Of a DNA stretch of 64,000 bases, positions 20,228 through 33,100 are shown piece after piece. Made by a program: the position numbers and the translations under genes. The stretch spans positions 988,340 to 1,052,339 of the forward strand of contig SDOX01000019.1 of NCBI GenBank assembly GCA_004565275.1, written 5' to 3'. Position 1 is the first letter of the stretch, and every line of letters starts with the position of its first letter. The notes beneath the pieces are model-generated. The model searched no databases, was not told the origin of the DNA, and saw only the letters and a list, made by a program, of their open reading frames with translations. This stretch comes from Nannochloropsis salina CCMP1776. Lineage: Eukaryota > Sar > Eustigmatophyceae > Eustigmatales > Monodopsidaceae.

Positions 20228-23200
20228 ATGGAACAAAGAAGCATGTCAGGAGTTGGAAAGTCTACAAGAGAAATACATAAGGGAGAAACCGCACCATCGA
20301 CACAAGATCTCCTTCAGGCCAGCGCGTCAGGCTCATTGCGAACGGCGAGTACTCTTCGTTCGTTTGGCCACAATTACCTGTCCCACGCGATAAACCAGCA
20401 ACTCAGCTTACTGGCGGTACCAGATGGCCCCGAAATCCACCTGTATCACTACTGCCCCGACCGGCCTCCTCGACCAACGAGATGCGTTCTACGCCCTGCG
20501 CCCACCCCTCTAGATAGACGAGGTGAGGGCACTTTCCTCGGAGGCAGCGGCACGGGAAGCGATCGAGACCATATGAATGCCCTCCATGTGAGCTGGTGTC
20601 CCGACGCAGCCGTGCCCAGCAATCTGCTTGCCGTCACTTGGCCTTCAACCCTGGTAATTTACCACATAGAGCTGGAGGCGCCGTCATCGGCGTCGTTTGC
20701 GACCTCAACAGATGGTGAAGAGGGGCCACGTCCAGCAGAAGCATCCATCTCAGACGACGTTCAGGCAAAGGTGCTTACACAGATCAAGCTCGGTCGCAAG
20801 CCAATGGGCCTGTTGTGGCACCCGACGGCGGTGCGTCCCCTCTTGTGCTTGTACGACATCACGGAGATCACCCTCCTCCAGCTATCGCGAGATGAGAGGG
20901 AGGTTCCCCCTCCCTCTTCCCCCGCCGCGTCCTCGCTGTCTGCACCTGTGGATCAAGGGCCCTTCCATACGTCCTCCTTCACCCCAGCCCTCCCTGGGGC
21001 CTTGGAGGCGGCAGCCTGGAGCTTGCACGGGCGGCACCTGGCCGTGTGCATGGAGGGGGTCCTGCGCGTTTACGATTGGCCGACGAGCTCTGTCCTGGAC
21101 ATTCCCGGGATGGACGTTTCTGCTTTCACGTACGTGGACACCCCGCTTCGAAAACGCGTCCGGGCAGTGCGTCCTGCGGGGCCGCACAGCTTTGCTGCCA
21201 CCAGCGACACGGACCTCAGCCTGATCGATCCCCGGGCGGGCGGGGCGCCGCCGCCGTTTTCCCAGAGTCGAAGCCGTCCCAGCACGCCCAGGGGCAGCCC
21301 TTTCCCTCCCTCCAGCCCTGGTCCTGCCCGGGTGCTGCCCCCGTCCTGCCGAGGCTCCCTCCACGTCATCCACGCGCCCGCCCGCCCCGCCCCCCGCCCG
21401 CCCGGACGGCTCAACCCCTTCTCCCATCCCGTCCAGATTGACACCGGGGCCCTCCCCCACATCGCCATGCCGGACCTCTTGGCCGTCCGGTTCCTGGGGA
21501 CCTCCTCGCCCGGTGAGTCCTCCACGCATGCCCTGGTCGCCGTCGGGAGCCACACCTCGGACACGATCACCCTCCTCCGTCTCGGTGGCCTGTCCTCCCT
21601 CGAGGCCTCCGCCCCGTCCTCGTCCGCCCCGGGCATCCACACCCTCTTCACCCTCACCTTGCCCCCACTCACGCGCCCCAAGGGCCTTGCCTTGCTCGGC
21701 TCCCGCCTCCTTCTTCTCACCGGCACCCGGGAGGGGGAGAGAGTGGCCCATATTGCCTCCTCGTTCGGGCAGTTCAATGCCCACCTGAGCATTTTCAACC
21801 TGCCTCCATCCGTTTACCACCCTACCCATTGCCCCAGTGCCCCCAGGCGCTACCGCATTCCCTTCCTCGGCACCCCACGGCCTTCTCGCCCCTCTTCTCC
21901 TGCGCGGCTTCGCAGCTCGGACGCCGATGCCGGAAAACCCCGCCGGCCGGTCAGCAGCCTGGCGGCCGTCACGGGCCGCCCTTTTCCCTTTCCTTGCCCC
22001 TCGCCGTTGTCGCACCTCTCCTCCCGGCCTTTCCCTCCCCCGGGTACGCCCACTGGCAGCAGGGCCCCGTCGCGCATGTATCCCGTGCCGCCGGTTCCTG
22101 TCATCCCTTCCCACACCGTCCCCGCCCCGACTGCCCGGGGAACGCGACCCGGAGGAGAGGCCCCTGAGCATGCCCACGCGCTCCACCCGTCACGCCTACC
22201 TTCCTGGACAAGCCATACTGCCGCCCCACGTTCCCCCTCGCCCTCGGTAACCTCCCCGGGAAATCCTGTCGGCCGCATGGGAACGGGTGAGGGCAACGGG
22301 AGCAGGCAGCACCTTGGTCTTGAAGCTCGCGGGCCCCCTTCGGTGGGGAACAGCAGGCACAGACCTCTCTCCACCACGCCTTCCTCCACGGGCGGCATAG
22401 GCGACCGCAACCCTTCCCCTGCCCGTCTTACCGGCCTGGGCCCCAGCCATGCCACGAGCCTGGCATCCCGCCCGACCCCGCCCCTCCCCCTCCAGCGGCC
22501 CCATTCGGTCGCCTTTGGGACGTTCCCACGGGCTCGTACACCGACACGGTCGGACCAAGCCGCGTCTGTGACGACAGCGTTTTCATCCTCGCTGCCCCCG
22601 CACCGGCCGCTCTCCCGCGCGGCCGCTCCCCCCCCTCCTCCCCTTCCTCCCTCCAAGCCTCCTGCCTCGCCCGTCGCCGCGTTCCCCCCTGCTTCTCCTC
22701 CTCCCTCGTACCCGCATCCTCCTCCTCCTCCTCCTCCTCCCCCTCCCCCTCTCCCTCCTCCTCCCCCCTCTCGATGCGACCCCAGGGCCAGGCCCCACCC
22801 CACTCCCAGCCTCCGTCACCCATCCTCCTCCCCCGCGCAGACTTCCTACCCCTCCTCGCCCACCACTTGCTTCCTCCCTCGCCCGTCCCCGCCTCCGACC
22901 CCCTTCTCCGTCGCCGCGCTCGCCCCTGGCACCCTCCACCCCCCCGCCAGCCCCCTGTGGAAAACGGCGCCCGCCGCCTTTTCCCCGACGCCACCTTCCT
23001 CCCACGACTCCACGCGCGCACACGAGGCCCCACGCCCGCCTTCGGCCACCTGCTTTCTTCCTTCCTCTACATCCTTTTCTCTTTCCGCGCCACCTACCGG
23101 CAATTCCATCCGAGGCCTCCCATCTCCTCCTCCCTCCTTGCCTCCTCTTCCTCCTCCTCCTCCCCCTCCTCCTCCTCCTCCTCCTCCCCCTCCTCCTCCC

Positions 23201-23948
23201 TCTCGCCCCAACCCATTCAATCAAGCAAGGACTCACGCGACGCCAGTGCCGCAGCCTTTGGCCGCACGATCGGCCGGGGCCAGCGCGATCAGCGAGCATC
23301 CTCCCCCCCCCCGGCCCGCCCCCTCACGCCGCTCGATACACCACCCAGAGACCTCCCTCTTCCCCTGCTTCGGCCACGCCGCAATTCTTCCACTTTCCTC
23401 CCCCTCTTTCTCCCTCGCCCGTCTCCTCCTCCCTGTCCGCACCCCACGATCCTCTCAGCGCCCTCCTTGTCCCCCCCCCCATCCGCCGGCCAGGCTCTCG
23501 CGCCACCCTGCTTTCCCCTTCCAAGCCCGGCCCTGCGGAACATCAAGCCCTTGGCGGGAGCTCCAATCGACCCCTTTCCCGCACCTCGCCAGCCCCTTGC
23601 CAGCCGCAGCCCGCGACGAGCTTTCTCTCTGCTTCGCTGCCCCCACCTCCCCCGTCGGCCAATCCTACGACCTGGGCTGCCACGACCAAGCCCTTGGCCG
23701 CCGCGCCGACAGGCACCGGTCCTCGCCACGATTCTGTTCCGGTAGCCACGCATGTCTCGTCCTCGGATAGGCAGGGTGGGATGGGAAATCGAGGGCAAGG
23801 GGAGGAGGGAGCCTGGCCTTCGTCCTGGAAAGGGGAGGCGTCGCATCGGCACAGCCAGAGCCTGGGGGGGGAAGAAGGAAAAGACGCCTTTGCGGCCGCC
23901 TTCGCCGTGGATGATTGGCAGGCCGAGCCAAGTGTTCACATTGCGTAG
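20228..23948 (+). CDS. WD40-like proline-rich protein, 3' end in a shifted frame
   Basis: The frame opening at 20228 stays open to 23770 (1,180 residues). The first 350 or so residues carry beta-propeller-like blades: MNALHVSWCPD ... LLAVTWPSTLVIYHIE, KPMGLLWHPTA ... LLCLYDITEITLL, AAAWSLHGRHLAVCMEGVLRVYDW. Further blades follow (LLAVRFLGTSS, ALVAVGSHTSDTITLLRL). From about residue 560 the protein becomes proline/serine low complexity with two polyproline runs. The layout recalls EDC4/Ge-1-type scaffolds of mRNA decapping, but the C-terminal domain of that family is not seen, so this is only a suggestion. The last part looks genuine in a different frame: that frame ends at 23948 with a balanced sequence (GKDAFAAAFAVDDWQAEPS). 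C homopolymers at about 23303-23312 and 23471-23480 lie between. Length error in one of them, or an unrecognised intron, would explain the switch. Confidence 0.7.
22618..22771 (+). repeat. CCT/CCC codon tract encoding polyproline (first)
   Basis: Pyrimidine-rich triplet runs encode a proline stretch interrupted by serine and alanine in the WD40-like protein. The opposite strand reads as glycine/arginine low complexity, which explains the long antisense frames here. Confidence 0.75.
23123..23217 (+). repeat. CCT triplet tract encoding polyproline (second)
   Basis: A second CCT-repeat tract encodes about 20 prolines in the same protein. Pure triplet runs like this are expected to vary between strains. 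They could bind profilin, SH3 or WW domains. Confidence 0.75.
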
Positions 23949-24508
23949 ATTCTTAGGTTTTCCTGGATAGAAGTAGGTAGTTTAGTGCAAGATGGTAGGA
24001 ATACAGAAGGCCGCAGAGAAAGCTGAGGGAGGCTGGCAGACATAGGCTTCTCGAAAAAAAAAACGCGTTGCATCTTCTTGCGCTGTTCACGAGCAATGTC
24101 AGGCGATTTTCCTCGTACGTATTCTTCTCCTCGAGCATTTGCAGGCACATTTGATGTTCCCCTTTTCGTTCGCTTTCAGCAGTGTCCCTGTATCCAGCAC
24201 TGACACGTCGAGCCTCCCCTCTCTCGGGGGAACAATTTTATTGTCTTCGTCTTCGTCTACCACATGTGTGATTGACCGTGCAGGACCCCCACATTCTCAC
24301 CACGCGTCCTTGCCTCCCCTTTCCCCCCAGCGAGAACCTTCCCTGTTAAACCCCTCTCCATCCCCACGACACGCCATGTACACACCAACCTTCGCTCCCT
24401 CACCTCTCCCTCACCCTACTCCCTCACGCACACGTCCTGCAAAGCATGCAGACCCTTGCCTTCTTTTTCATCCTACCCTTTGCCCTTCCAGAGTGCATTC
24501 CTCGACAA
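23949..24508. other. Convergent intergenic region
   Basis: About 560 bp lie between the end of the WD40-like gene and the stop of the GTPase gene on the other strand. The plus strand is pyrimidine-rich from 24180. No protein signature is recognised. Confidence 0.5.
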
Positions 24509-26269
24509 TCACGCGCGCACGGCCACACCCACCCCTCCTCCACCGCCTCCTGTCCCCCCCCCGCCCCTCCCTACCTCTCCTGTTCCCGCTGCAGCCGACG
24601 CCCTCACCGTGCTGGCAACACCATCTCCCTTGGCAACGGAAGCCTGTACTGCTGGGCTGACGGTCGCCGCCGTCGAGGAGGCTGAAGACGCTGTAGGCGC
24701 GCCTGGTGAGGAGTAGAGCAATCTCGAAACCTTTCCAATCCCTTTAGCCCGCCCCTCCCGGAACAAAAACGTGGAGCCAACCACCAAAAACTCCGCAAAG
24801 TATCGAAAATGGAACAACACCTCCGCCCGCGAACCCGTCCTCAGCGCCTCTTCCCCCCCCAAAATGCGCGTCATCTCCGCAGCCTGCCGCACGGTGCCCA
24901 TGTGCAGCACCGGCTCGTAACCCGTGCTCATGGTAGTGGAATGGTGGAGAATGACCACAGAGGCGACAAAATCACGCACCGGCCGGGGCCTGTCCTCCGC
25001 CCCCACCAGCACCATTCCTTTTCTGAAATAGGAGCGCCGGAGGGTGACTTTCTTGTTCAGGGAGCGGACGGCAAATGTAATACTCATGCCCACCTTAGCC
25101 TCCTTGACCGGCTGTCGGCGGCACTCGATGCTCCGTACCGACAAGGGCAAGAAGGCGCCGTTCCGGTCAGGCCCCAGGAGGAGGCTTTGGTTGGGGACGA
25201 CGTGGCCGCGGAGGACCGTGCCGCCCACGACCAAACCCACTCCCTTGACCTCATAGACACCGTCAACGGGGATATGGATGCGAGGGGCTTCGGAACCCCC
25301 CTGGCAGGGGGAGGTGGTCAGACCCTGGTAGAGGCGAGGGGTGCGACGGAGACGCGAGACAAAGGCACGAAGCAGGTCCATCCCCTGGCCCGTCACGCTG
25401 GAGATGGCGAAGACGGGCGTGACCCTATCCGAAGCCAACGAGTCGGCAGCGGCCTCTACCTGTGTCATGTCCTTGATGGGGTAAGGGAGCTTGTTGTTCT
25501 TTCTCAGGTAGCGAGCCAGGGTCTGGCGCGTCTGCTTCAGCACCGGCTCGGGCGCGATGTCGATCTTCGTCAGGACCACGGCCAAAGGAATCGAAAGGGC
25601 GCAGGCGATCGCGATGTGCTCCCGCGTCATGACCGTCACGCCCATGTTGCTTCCCACCAAGAGCAAAGCAAAGTCAGGCAGCAGGCCCGTGAGTCCGAAG
25701 ATGGTAGTCTTCAAGTACCGCTCGTGACCGCACAAATCGATGAGGGTGACGGTGCGGCCGGAGGAGCGGACGATTTCCTGCCATCGGTGTGTCTGGTTCC
25801 TGCCTTGGGGCAACACCTGTTCGCCCGTGCCCTTGTACCCCAATAGTTCAATCGTGACGGCAGACGTGCGCCCATTCTCTTGCTCGTGACGGTGTTTTAA
25901 TACCAAGGAGCGTGCTGACCCGCGGCCGTCGTCAAGTATAGCATTCGTCAATACCCCGATCAGGGTGGACTTTCCCGCGTCCACATTTCCAATCATGGCC
26001 ACACGCACGTCGTCGTCGTCCACTGCGGATGGTACCGGCGCCGCATTGTTCTCGCCACTCGCACTGCAGTCGTCGACGTCGGCGGGAAGGAAACGTTCGG
26101 CATCTTCTTGGACCAGCTCTCTTAGATTGGTCGCTTGAGGCGTCCCCGTGGAGGGGGCCCGGGAACCGGATCCCTCCATGCCAGGGGGGCTGTTATCCTT
26201 GTTCACGTTCATAGACGATGAAAGATCTTTCGTCACGACATCCATCGCACTGGGTGTTGTCGTTGACAT
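24509..26269 (-). CDS. GTPBP1: GTPBP1/GTPBP2-type translational GTPase
   Basis: One open exon encodes 586 residues. The GTPase domain has all five motifs: GNVDAGKST (residues 94-102), the switch region with [25 protein letters not shown] and ISSVTGQG. Two EF-Tu-like beta-barrels follow: [23 protein letters not shown] with NQSLLLGPD, then the third domain with [24 protein letters not shown] and [33 protein letters not shown]. This order and the AKGIGKV ending are those of the GTPBP1/2 family, elongation-factor-like GTPases linked to ribosome quality control and mRNA turnover in animals. The extra tail of about 60 residues is alanine and then glycine-rich. The acidic N-terminal 85 residues are poorly conserved. 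The gene is intronless. Confidence 0.93.
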   Translation of the reverse strand: MSTTTPSAMDVVTKDLSSSMNVNKDNSPPGMEGSGSRAPSTGTPQATNLRELVQEDAERFLPADVDDCSASGENNAAPVPSAVDDDDVRVAMIGNVDAGKSTLIGVLTNAILDDGRGSARSLVLKHRHEQENGRTSAVTIELLGYKGTGEQVLPQGRNQTHRWQEIVRSSGRTVTLIDLCGHERYLKTTIFGLTGLLPDFALLLVGSNMGVTVMTREHIAIACALSIPLAVVLTKIDIAPEPVLKQTRQTLARYLRKNNKLPYPIKDMTQVEAAADSLASDRVTPVFAISSVTGQGMDLLRAFVSRLRRTPRLYQGLTTSPCQGGSEAPRIHIPVDGVYEVKGVGLVVGGTVLRGHVVPNQSLLLGPDRNGAFLPLSVRSIECRRQPVKEAKVGMSITFAVRSLNKKVTLRRSYFRKGMVLVGAEDRPRPVRDFVASVVILHHSTTMSTGYEPVLHMGTVRQAAEMTRILGGEEALRTGSRAEVLFHFRYFAEFLVVGSTFLFREGRAKGIGKVSRLLYSSPGAPTASSASSTAATVSPAVQASVAKGDGVASTVRASAAAGTGEVGRGGGGTGGGGGGVGVAVRA

Positions 26270-27108
26270 GCTGTAAGCAGACCGAGAGAAGGTACGCTGT
26301 GCAGATAGTGGGGTTGCGAAACATCAAAAGAGTCAGCACACACATACATCAGGTATGGGGTCCTCGAACCAACAATTGGATAACAGAGGAGCACAGGCTC
26401 TCGTCGCTTACCTTTAAAGAAGCGAACGTACTGGTCGTAAGACTTGTTACGATTACTCTTCAAATATTATTGTGGTAAATTCCTTTGCGGTATATGGCAT
26501 ATGTTGGCGAGAGAGAATCTTCCCCGTCCTGCAGGGACACTACTAGCCGGGCCCCTGTCCCACGCAATGATGCAAAGATAGCAGAAGCTGTACGAGGAAA
26601 TGGAGAATCAAGGGCGCAGTGAAAAGTCTTGACAAGACGGAACTTTTCTGTATATTGAAGTAATAGAGTCAGGCAAGGCCCGGACTGACGAGACATGAGA
26701 ATCAAGTTGACCTCTCTCGCTGAATCAGAAATGATCCTGCGTAGGCAATGTGTAAGCAACATCAAAAGTCAGAGATGCTCCGTACGCCTGTGCTCGCGAA
26801 AAGATTCAATGACTTCGCTTTCATGCTGTCTCGTGTACGACATAGTGAGGGTGTGTGCACCCGCTTATTCTACTGAACTTACCCAGCCCCAAAGCGACTG
26901 TTAGAGGTGGGGAGGTTAAATTTTCTGCATTGAGCATGCTGGAGTTATACTTTACCTCTTTGCCCTTCCTTAAGCATTAAAAAAATCACCTGCACGACCA
27001 CAGAGCTCGCAGCTCAACACGTACGATTGACTTCAAAGCAGATATTGTCTCTATTAGAGAGTACGCTATACATGTATTTTCGTTATTTTATATGTGCTAC
27101 GACTCCTC
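26270..27108. other. Intergenic region between GTPBP1-like gene and VPS13
   Basis: About 840 bp lie between two minus-strand genes. Short reading frames here show no recognisable protein and I see no RNA gene. It should contain the GTPBP1-like promoter and the VPS13 3' UTR. Confidence 0.5.
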
Positions 27109-30100
27109 TCACGACCGACGATCCCGCACCACCACAACATATTTCACATAAGCACTTTTCCTTGTCTTCTCCACGAATGACACGTCACTCCCTGGCCGCG
27201 CCTCCAGATTCCCAACCTTATCCGTGAACTCGCCTTTAAAAGCGGTCGTTTCCATCCTAACGGCAATATTTGCATTTTTGACCAGTGACGGAATATGGGA
27301 CCAGGCAAAAATCAAAACTGCCCCTTCAGGAGACAACACTCTTGAGGTCGCCTCGAAGCCACGACTTTCAATCACGTGGACCTCCGACCCGTCCCTAAAA
27401 TGCATGTTTTGCAACTGCACACCGCTCGTGCCTTTATTTACTACAAGCACCGCCATACATTTCCTGAAGTTCCATGGCCCCCAATGATTCTTAGTCCAGT
27501 CATTAATTACCTTCCACACCGCGTCGTCCAGTTCCGGCCACGTTGTCCAGGATTTGGTCATCCGATCACGGGCTCGGGCCACGATGTCCCAACTCCGCAG
27601 CTTCCGACAGCGCAAATCTTGATCGTTTTTACTCCCAAACACATACCCGTCGACCAAGCCTCCTCCAACGAACTGCGGAGACCTGCCATCCCCCACCACC
27701 TCTCCGGTCCCCTCCTTCTCCTGCTCCAGCCCTTCCTGCTGTAAAGTTCCGACGCTTTTCATCATGGAGCCGTTTCCCATCCTGTCCCGGTGCCGCCAGA
27801 GCTGAGCGTACACTTTCCAAACATCCTCTTCCCCATCGATCTGCAGGAGGGTCCCCTTGCTTTCATTGTCATTCCGATACAGGTGCAGCCAAATGCCCCG
27901 ATTTTTCCGCCCCTCCCTCCCTCCCTCCCTGGTCTCCTTGGTCACTTCGCACCAAGCAATGTCCCGCCATGGACGTTTCCAAAAGACACCCCCTCGGGAG
28001 GGGTTGAAGAGGGAAAGGTGCTTGTCTGTGAAAATTACGTCTTTTTCCTCCTTTTCCAGCGATACATGGCAGACGTACGCGTCCCCCGGGTCCAAACGTT
28101 CTTGCACCAGGGCCGCCGATAAGGAGTAGTCTGTCAAGACTTTCTGGCCTGCCACTGACCAGCGCGGGAGTGCGCGTCGTGGACGGACGGGGACATGTAC
28201 CTCCAGGTCCTGCGCGGCTTGACTGGCCCCTTGGATAACGGAGACGACGGCGTCCGATACCCCCACCAATGGCTTGACTGCCAGGCCCACCACGCCTTTC
28301 CCCACCCCTTTCAAGAAGCCTCCAATCCCACCTGTCCTGGCCTCCTTGACCGGGGAAAGAAAAACGCCCGAGATCCCGTCAGCAAAGCCACGCACGAAGC
28401 TGTCCCCACCGTCCCTCAACCCATCCACCAATCCCGTCCCTCCCGCCGTCGCCGCTTGCCGCCGCTGTTCGCGAGCCACGGTGTACTCGCGGTCAGCTGC
28501 TAGCATGGCGACGTTCCGATTCAAGGAGTCACCCACGCCGGCGACGCTGTTCAAGGCACCGGAAACGACTCCCTTGAGCAGGGAAGTCGTTCCCCTTTTC
28601 AATCCCTTGGCAAATTCCTGCGGACAAATATCGCGTGGATAGAAGGTAAGCGTATTCAGACTACGAGTCGGTTCTTATGATGTGCAAAGCACGACCGGCG
28701 TAAGGAATAAGGAAAGTTCACGACAGTAGATCGTGCAGGAATACGGGGTGGCTTACCTGGGGCGAGTGGACCAAGCCATTGATCGGCTCATAGAAGAAGT
28801 CTTTGACGCCCGTGCCCACGCTTGTCACTAGGTCCAAGGGGCTTCCCAAAGTAGACAGAGAGCCGGCGATGGTAAGAATCTGAGCTAATGCCTGACGTTT
28901 GTAGTGAGCGAGGACAATCTGCAAAAAGAACGGGGGCGTCTCCATGACATGCTCCACCTGAAAGCTTTTCATTTGCAAAGGCGCCCGGCTAATCGATGCC
29001 AAATTCTTCACAACTTCCATCACGTTTCCCCCAAAACCGATCCGCTTATCGTCGGCCACTGTTTGCACGAAGGAAAGCGCCACCGACAAGGGGTGTAAGT
29101 CGATCCGTTCCGAGTAGACCCGGGCGTTGGTGACGCTCCTCCAGGTGTGGGATGTGTCCACCCACGCTAAGGGCTCCGCAAAGTTGTAGAAGGAGCGGAG
29201 GCTGGCCACAAAGCGCGAAGGATGAAGCTCGGCGTTGGCGCGGTCAAAGTCCAAGAAGACAAGTTGCTGAAAGGAAAACAGGAAACAAGGGGAAGAAAGG
29301 GCGGAGAGGGTCAGAAAAGGCGCAAATCGCATAGAAAGACGGACATACCACAGAAATCAATTGACATGCTGGGAACGCTTCCGGGCTCCACAGGCCCGCG
29401 TTTCGGAAATTTGCTCGGCCTTACCTGGGCGAAATGAAGATACCGCAGTAGCGAGCGCAGGTCAAGCTGCAAGTCCATGGCCAAGACCCGGAATGCCAAG
29501 TATCGAATGGTGTGGTAAGTCGTCGTGGAGCTGGGTTCGGATCCAGGAACGGATACGACGTTGCTGCGCGTATCCACCTCCGCCAGTAGCGAGAAGTGAA
29601 TAAAGGATTCCCCTTCCTTGCTGGCCGTGCGCGGACAGAGGATGACGGGAAACATGGCGTGTCGGACATGATTGTCGAGTTGCACGCTCTTGATTTTTAC
29701 CTCCACCTCCTTCTCCCGCGTTCCCTGCAGATACTCGACGGACAGGCCGTTGACGAAGAAGAAAGCAATCTCTCGCCGACCTTCCTCTTCGTCAGCACCT
29801 ACGAGGCTCAGTCCCAGGCCCGGCAACGACAAGCGCAGGGTCAGCTCCCGCTGAGAGGCCACTCTGGGTGGGCGAAGCATGCTCTTACTGCCCACGATTT
29901 TGAGGACCTTGGTCCCGTCCTGTGCCAAGATCTTCAAGTAGATTCTCCCGTTCCCTTTCCCCATGTCGATCACATCGCCGTCCAGGACCTTATCGAGGTA
30001 CATTTCGCAGCAGAGTTTCTTCTCCGGAAGCCGGGGGTTAAAGAGGCGGAGAAAGAGGACATGACGAAGGCAGGGGTACTCCCAACCGTACATCGTCGTC

Positions 30101-33100
30101 TGCCCGGGAGGCAACACCCAACGGGGCTTGCTCGTCCGCACATCCAATTGGACAAAATGCACTTCATAGGGCGTGTAGTTGTGGACAGCGTACAAGGGGG
30201 GGTCTACCGGGCGTGGCTTCCAAAGGGCAACCACCACCGCACATTCCTCCTCGCCTTCCCCGAGTTTCACCTCCACATGCATCACGGTCGGCGTCTGTCG
30301 TCGTGGGTCGTTTTCCTGAGGTAGCAGGACGGCCGTACCCCCAACCCTCTCCAAGCACACGCCTCCATACGACCACCCGGTCGTTCCCGGGATCATTATC
30401 TGCATTTCCCGCTGCCGTTGTGTCTGCTTGCTTGCCCAGTAGAACGGACTTCGCCCCCTCGCTGGAAGCAGCACCGGAGGACGATCCTCGACACCCGCTT
30501 GTCGCACCATCACCTCCTCGTCCAAACAATTGACCAGCATAAAGCGTGGCGTCACCATCACGAGCTTTGTCAGGCCAAAAACGCCCGGACACACGCTAAC
30601 CGTCAGGCTGAGATCGTACGAGGTCTCTTTCCCCGGGACGTCGAACACCCCTCGGTCCACCAAACCCTCTACATCCAAGGGTTTGGACCAGGCCCCCGTG
30701 TCCTCATCCACACACACGCTCACCTTCTTGACTTTGCGCGGGTCGTACAGATACATGCCCAGCTCGCTTTCCTCCCCTTCCTCCTCGCGCGCTTGTAAAA
30801 GTTGCATCTCTGCCGCAGAGGGAACAAGTACGGTCGACGCTGACTCGGCGAAGGCCCGATCTCCTCCAAAGCCACCCCCTGCCCCTGCGGGATCTTGGAC
30901 TACCAAAACGGTATAATTGTTATTCCGACTCTGCCTTCCTTTCCAAGCCTCCTCGCCTCCTTTCCTCCCCGCGGCGTTGGCCCCCAAAACGACCTCTTCC
31001 AGCTTGTCCACATGCTTCCGATACACCTGAAATTTGATGACCCCCTCCTCATGCCGCTGCGTATTGATCACGATGAGGGGAAAGTCTTCGGCCTTTTTCC
31101 ATCCCCCCTCCTTCACCCAGGCCGGTAGAGTCTTCCCTTCGATGCATCTGCCGCTCACGTCGTACAGCAGATACACCTCTGCCGCTTGACTCACCTTGAA
31201 CGAGACCACCCTCCCATCCGACCCCCCTTGTCTCCTCCCTCGATCATCATTGGGTGTCAGAAGGGCCGTTTTTCTTCGCAGACGGGGAGGGAGGTTCGTG
31301 AAGAGGCATGGCCGGTCCGTATATATCTCATTTCCATTATCCACCTCCCGCACCTCATATCCACACTCTGCCTGTCTTTTTCCATCCCGACTGCCATTCT
31401 CCACCACCACGTCCACGATCCGAGCTACTGGTGGGACAAAGCTGGTGACGCCTCCACCTTTGGCTCCTCCTTTAGCCCCTTGGGATGGGTGGCCGCCAAA
31501 GGACGGAGGCAACGACGCTCGGGTTCGTGCCCGGCCCACCTTGGCATGGGAGGGCCCAAGCTTGGAGGGGTCTTCACAAAAGCCCAAATTTAATCCAGTC
31601 CGATCGACGATCCAGCACCGGACGTACATGGACATGTGCAGCCTCACTTGAGACCTTGGAACCCGGACTACCCACCCCGTGATTCCAATTTCTTCTCCTC
31701 GCAAGTGGTTTGCTAGCACGAACGGCTTCAAGTTTTGGAACTTGTTAGGGGGACCTCCTAACTCCAGCTCTTGGCTCCACTCGTACCCGCCACAAGTAAC
31801 GATGCTCCCCCCCCCCTTCTCGCCAGGCTGGCCCCCGTACGGAGCAAGGCGGATCTTGACGGTCTGGGTGACATGTGGCGTTACGCTAAGTACGCCTGCC
31901 GTGTCCCCGGGTGCCAAGAGGCGTGTGTGGTCGCAATTCTCGTGGGGTGAGATCGATACCCAGGCGTGGCAAGGAAGCAAATTCTCGAAGACAAAAGCGG
32001 GACGCAGGAAAATGGATTTTACCCCCGCATCCGTGATTGCCGCATCCACCACGACGCACGTGGGTGTGGACTGAGAAGCAGAGGAGTCGGGTGGACAAAA
32101 GACCACCTCCTCCACGGATCCTGCGCCCCGATCTACCAGGAATGGTGAGGACCATGGGAGGTCGGAGGTATCCTGCCTCTCTCCTATCTTGGGTACGAGG
32201 GGTCGAATGCACACCTTGCTTGCATAGGCCAGGAGCAAAGGCATACATACACTTCCTTGGGCTGGAATGGGGTCTACGGGGTAAGGAGGTCGTGCGGGAT
32301 CGACGATCGCGAGGACCTCGAAGGCCACGTCCGTTTCGTTCACAAGCTGCACGGCAGTTTCCAGCGAGAGTTCAGTCCGCCCATCCGGGAGCAAAGCGAC
32401 GCGCCAGACCACAGACAAAGGCCGGGTAGGATCGTCGATGGCTGGGGGAAGGGGCACACGAGTACGGATCCAGCGCCGACGTCGGACTCCATCCATTTCA
32501 CGGTAGGTGCGCTTGATACGGTTCAAAGTGAAGCCTGGAAATTCGACACCATACGTCCATCCTTCCTCATCGATCTCCCGACCTATTTCTCCCAAGCCCA
32601 TATCCACGTGCCAGTCATCTTGCCACTCCCATTCCGGCCCCGGCAACACGATCTCCTCCCGCTTTCTTTCCCGCTTTCCCTGCTCGTCCGACCAACGGGG
32701 ACGATCCGTGGGGCAGAATGGCGTCCGCCAGGTGCAGGTTAGACGGTCCGAGCGCTCGTTTTCCCAAGTCTCCACTACCACAGGTCGCGGATACGCCTTC
32801 ACGATCTCGGCCACGGGTTTTAATGGATATACATAGACACCTGGTACGTCTGTTTTCAGGTTCTCCAGGGGCCGACGTTCCTCTCCCAAGGTGTCCACGA
32901 ACGTCACCGTCACTTCTGGCCCTCGGCTGCCGCTTTTACTGATATGGCTGAAGCTCTCTCCGGCCTTAATGTCGCTCAATCCGTGGGAGAGGCCCCCTCC
33001 AAACCCTTCCTCCTTCACATCCAGCGCCACTGTGGCATCGGGTGAAACGCGCACGCCATCCTGGGTGGGATCATCGTCAGTCACATGGCGGGGAGAGCGT

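Noticed and set aside
20882-22186. 434-codon minus-strand frame opposite the WD40-like gene
   Set aside because: It is a GC-driven shadow: the reading is glycine/arginine low complexity, while the plus strand has propeller-like blades.
22774-23745. 323-codon frame overlapping the polyproline region
   Set aside because: Triplet repeats open all three frames here; this frame is polyserine and proline with no better features. Only the far 3' end of a different frame looked genuine.
27919-27933. CCCT repeat on the plus strand inside VPS13, considered as a possible intron
   Set aside because: On the sense strand it is GGGA and reads through in frame as EGGREGR within the PH-like region, so it is coding.
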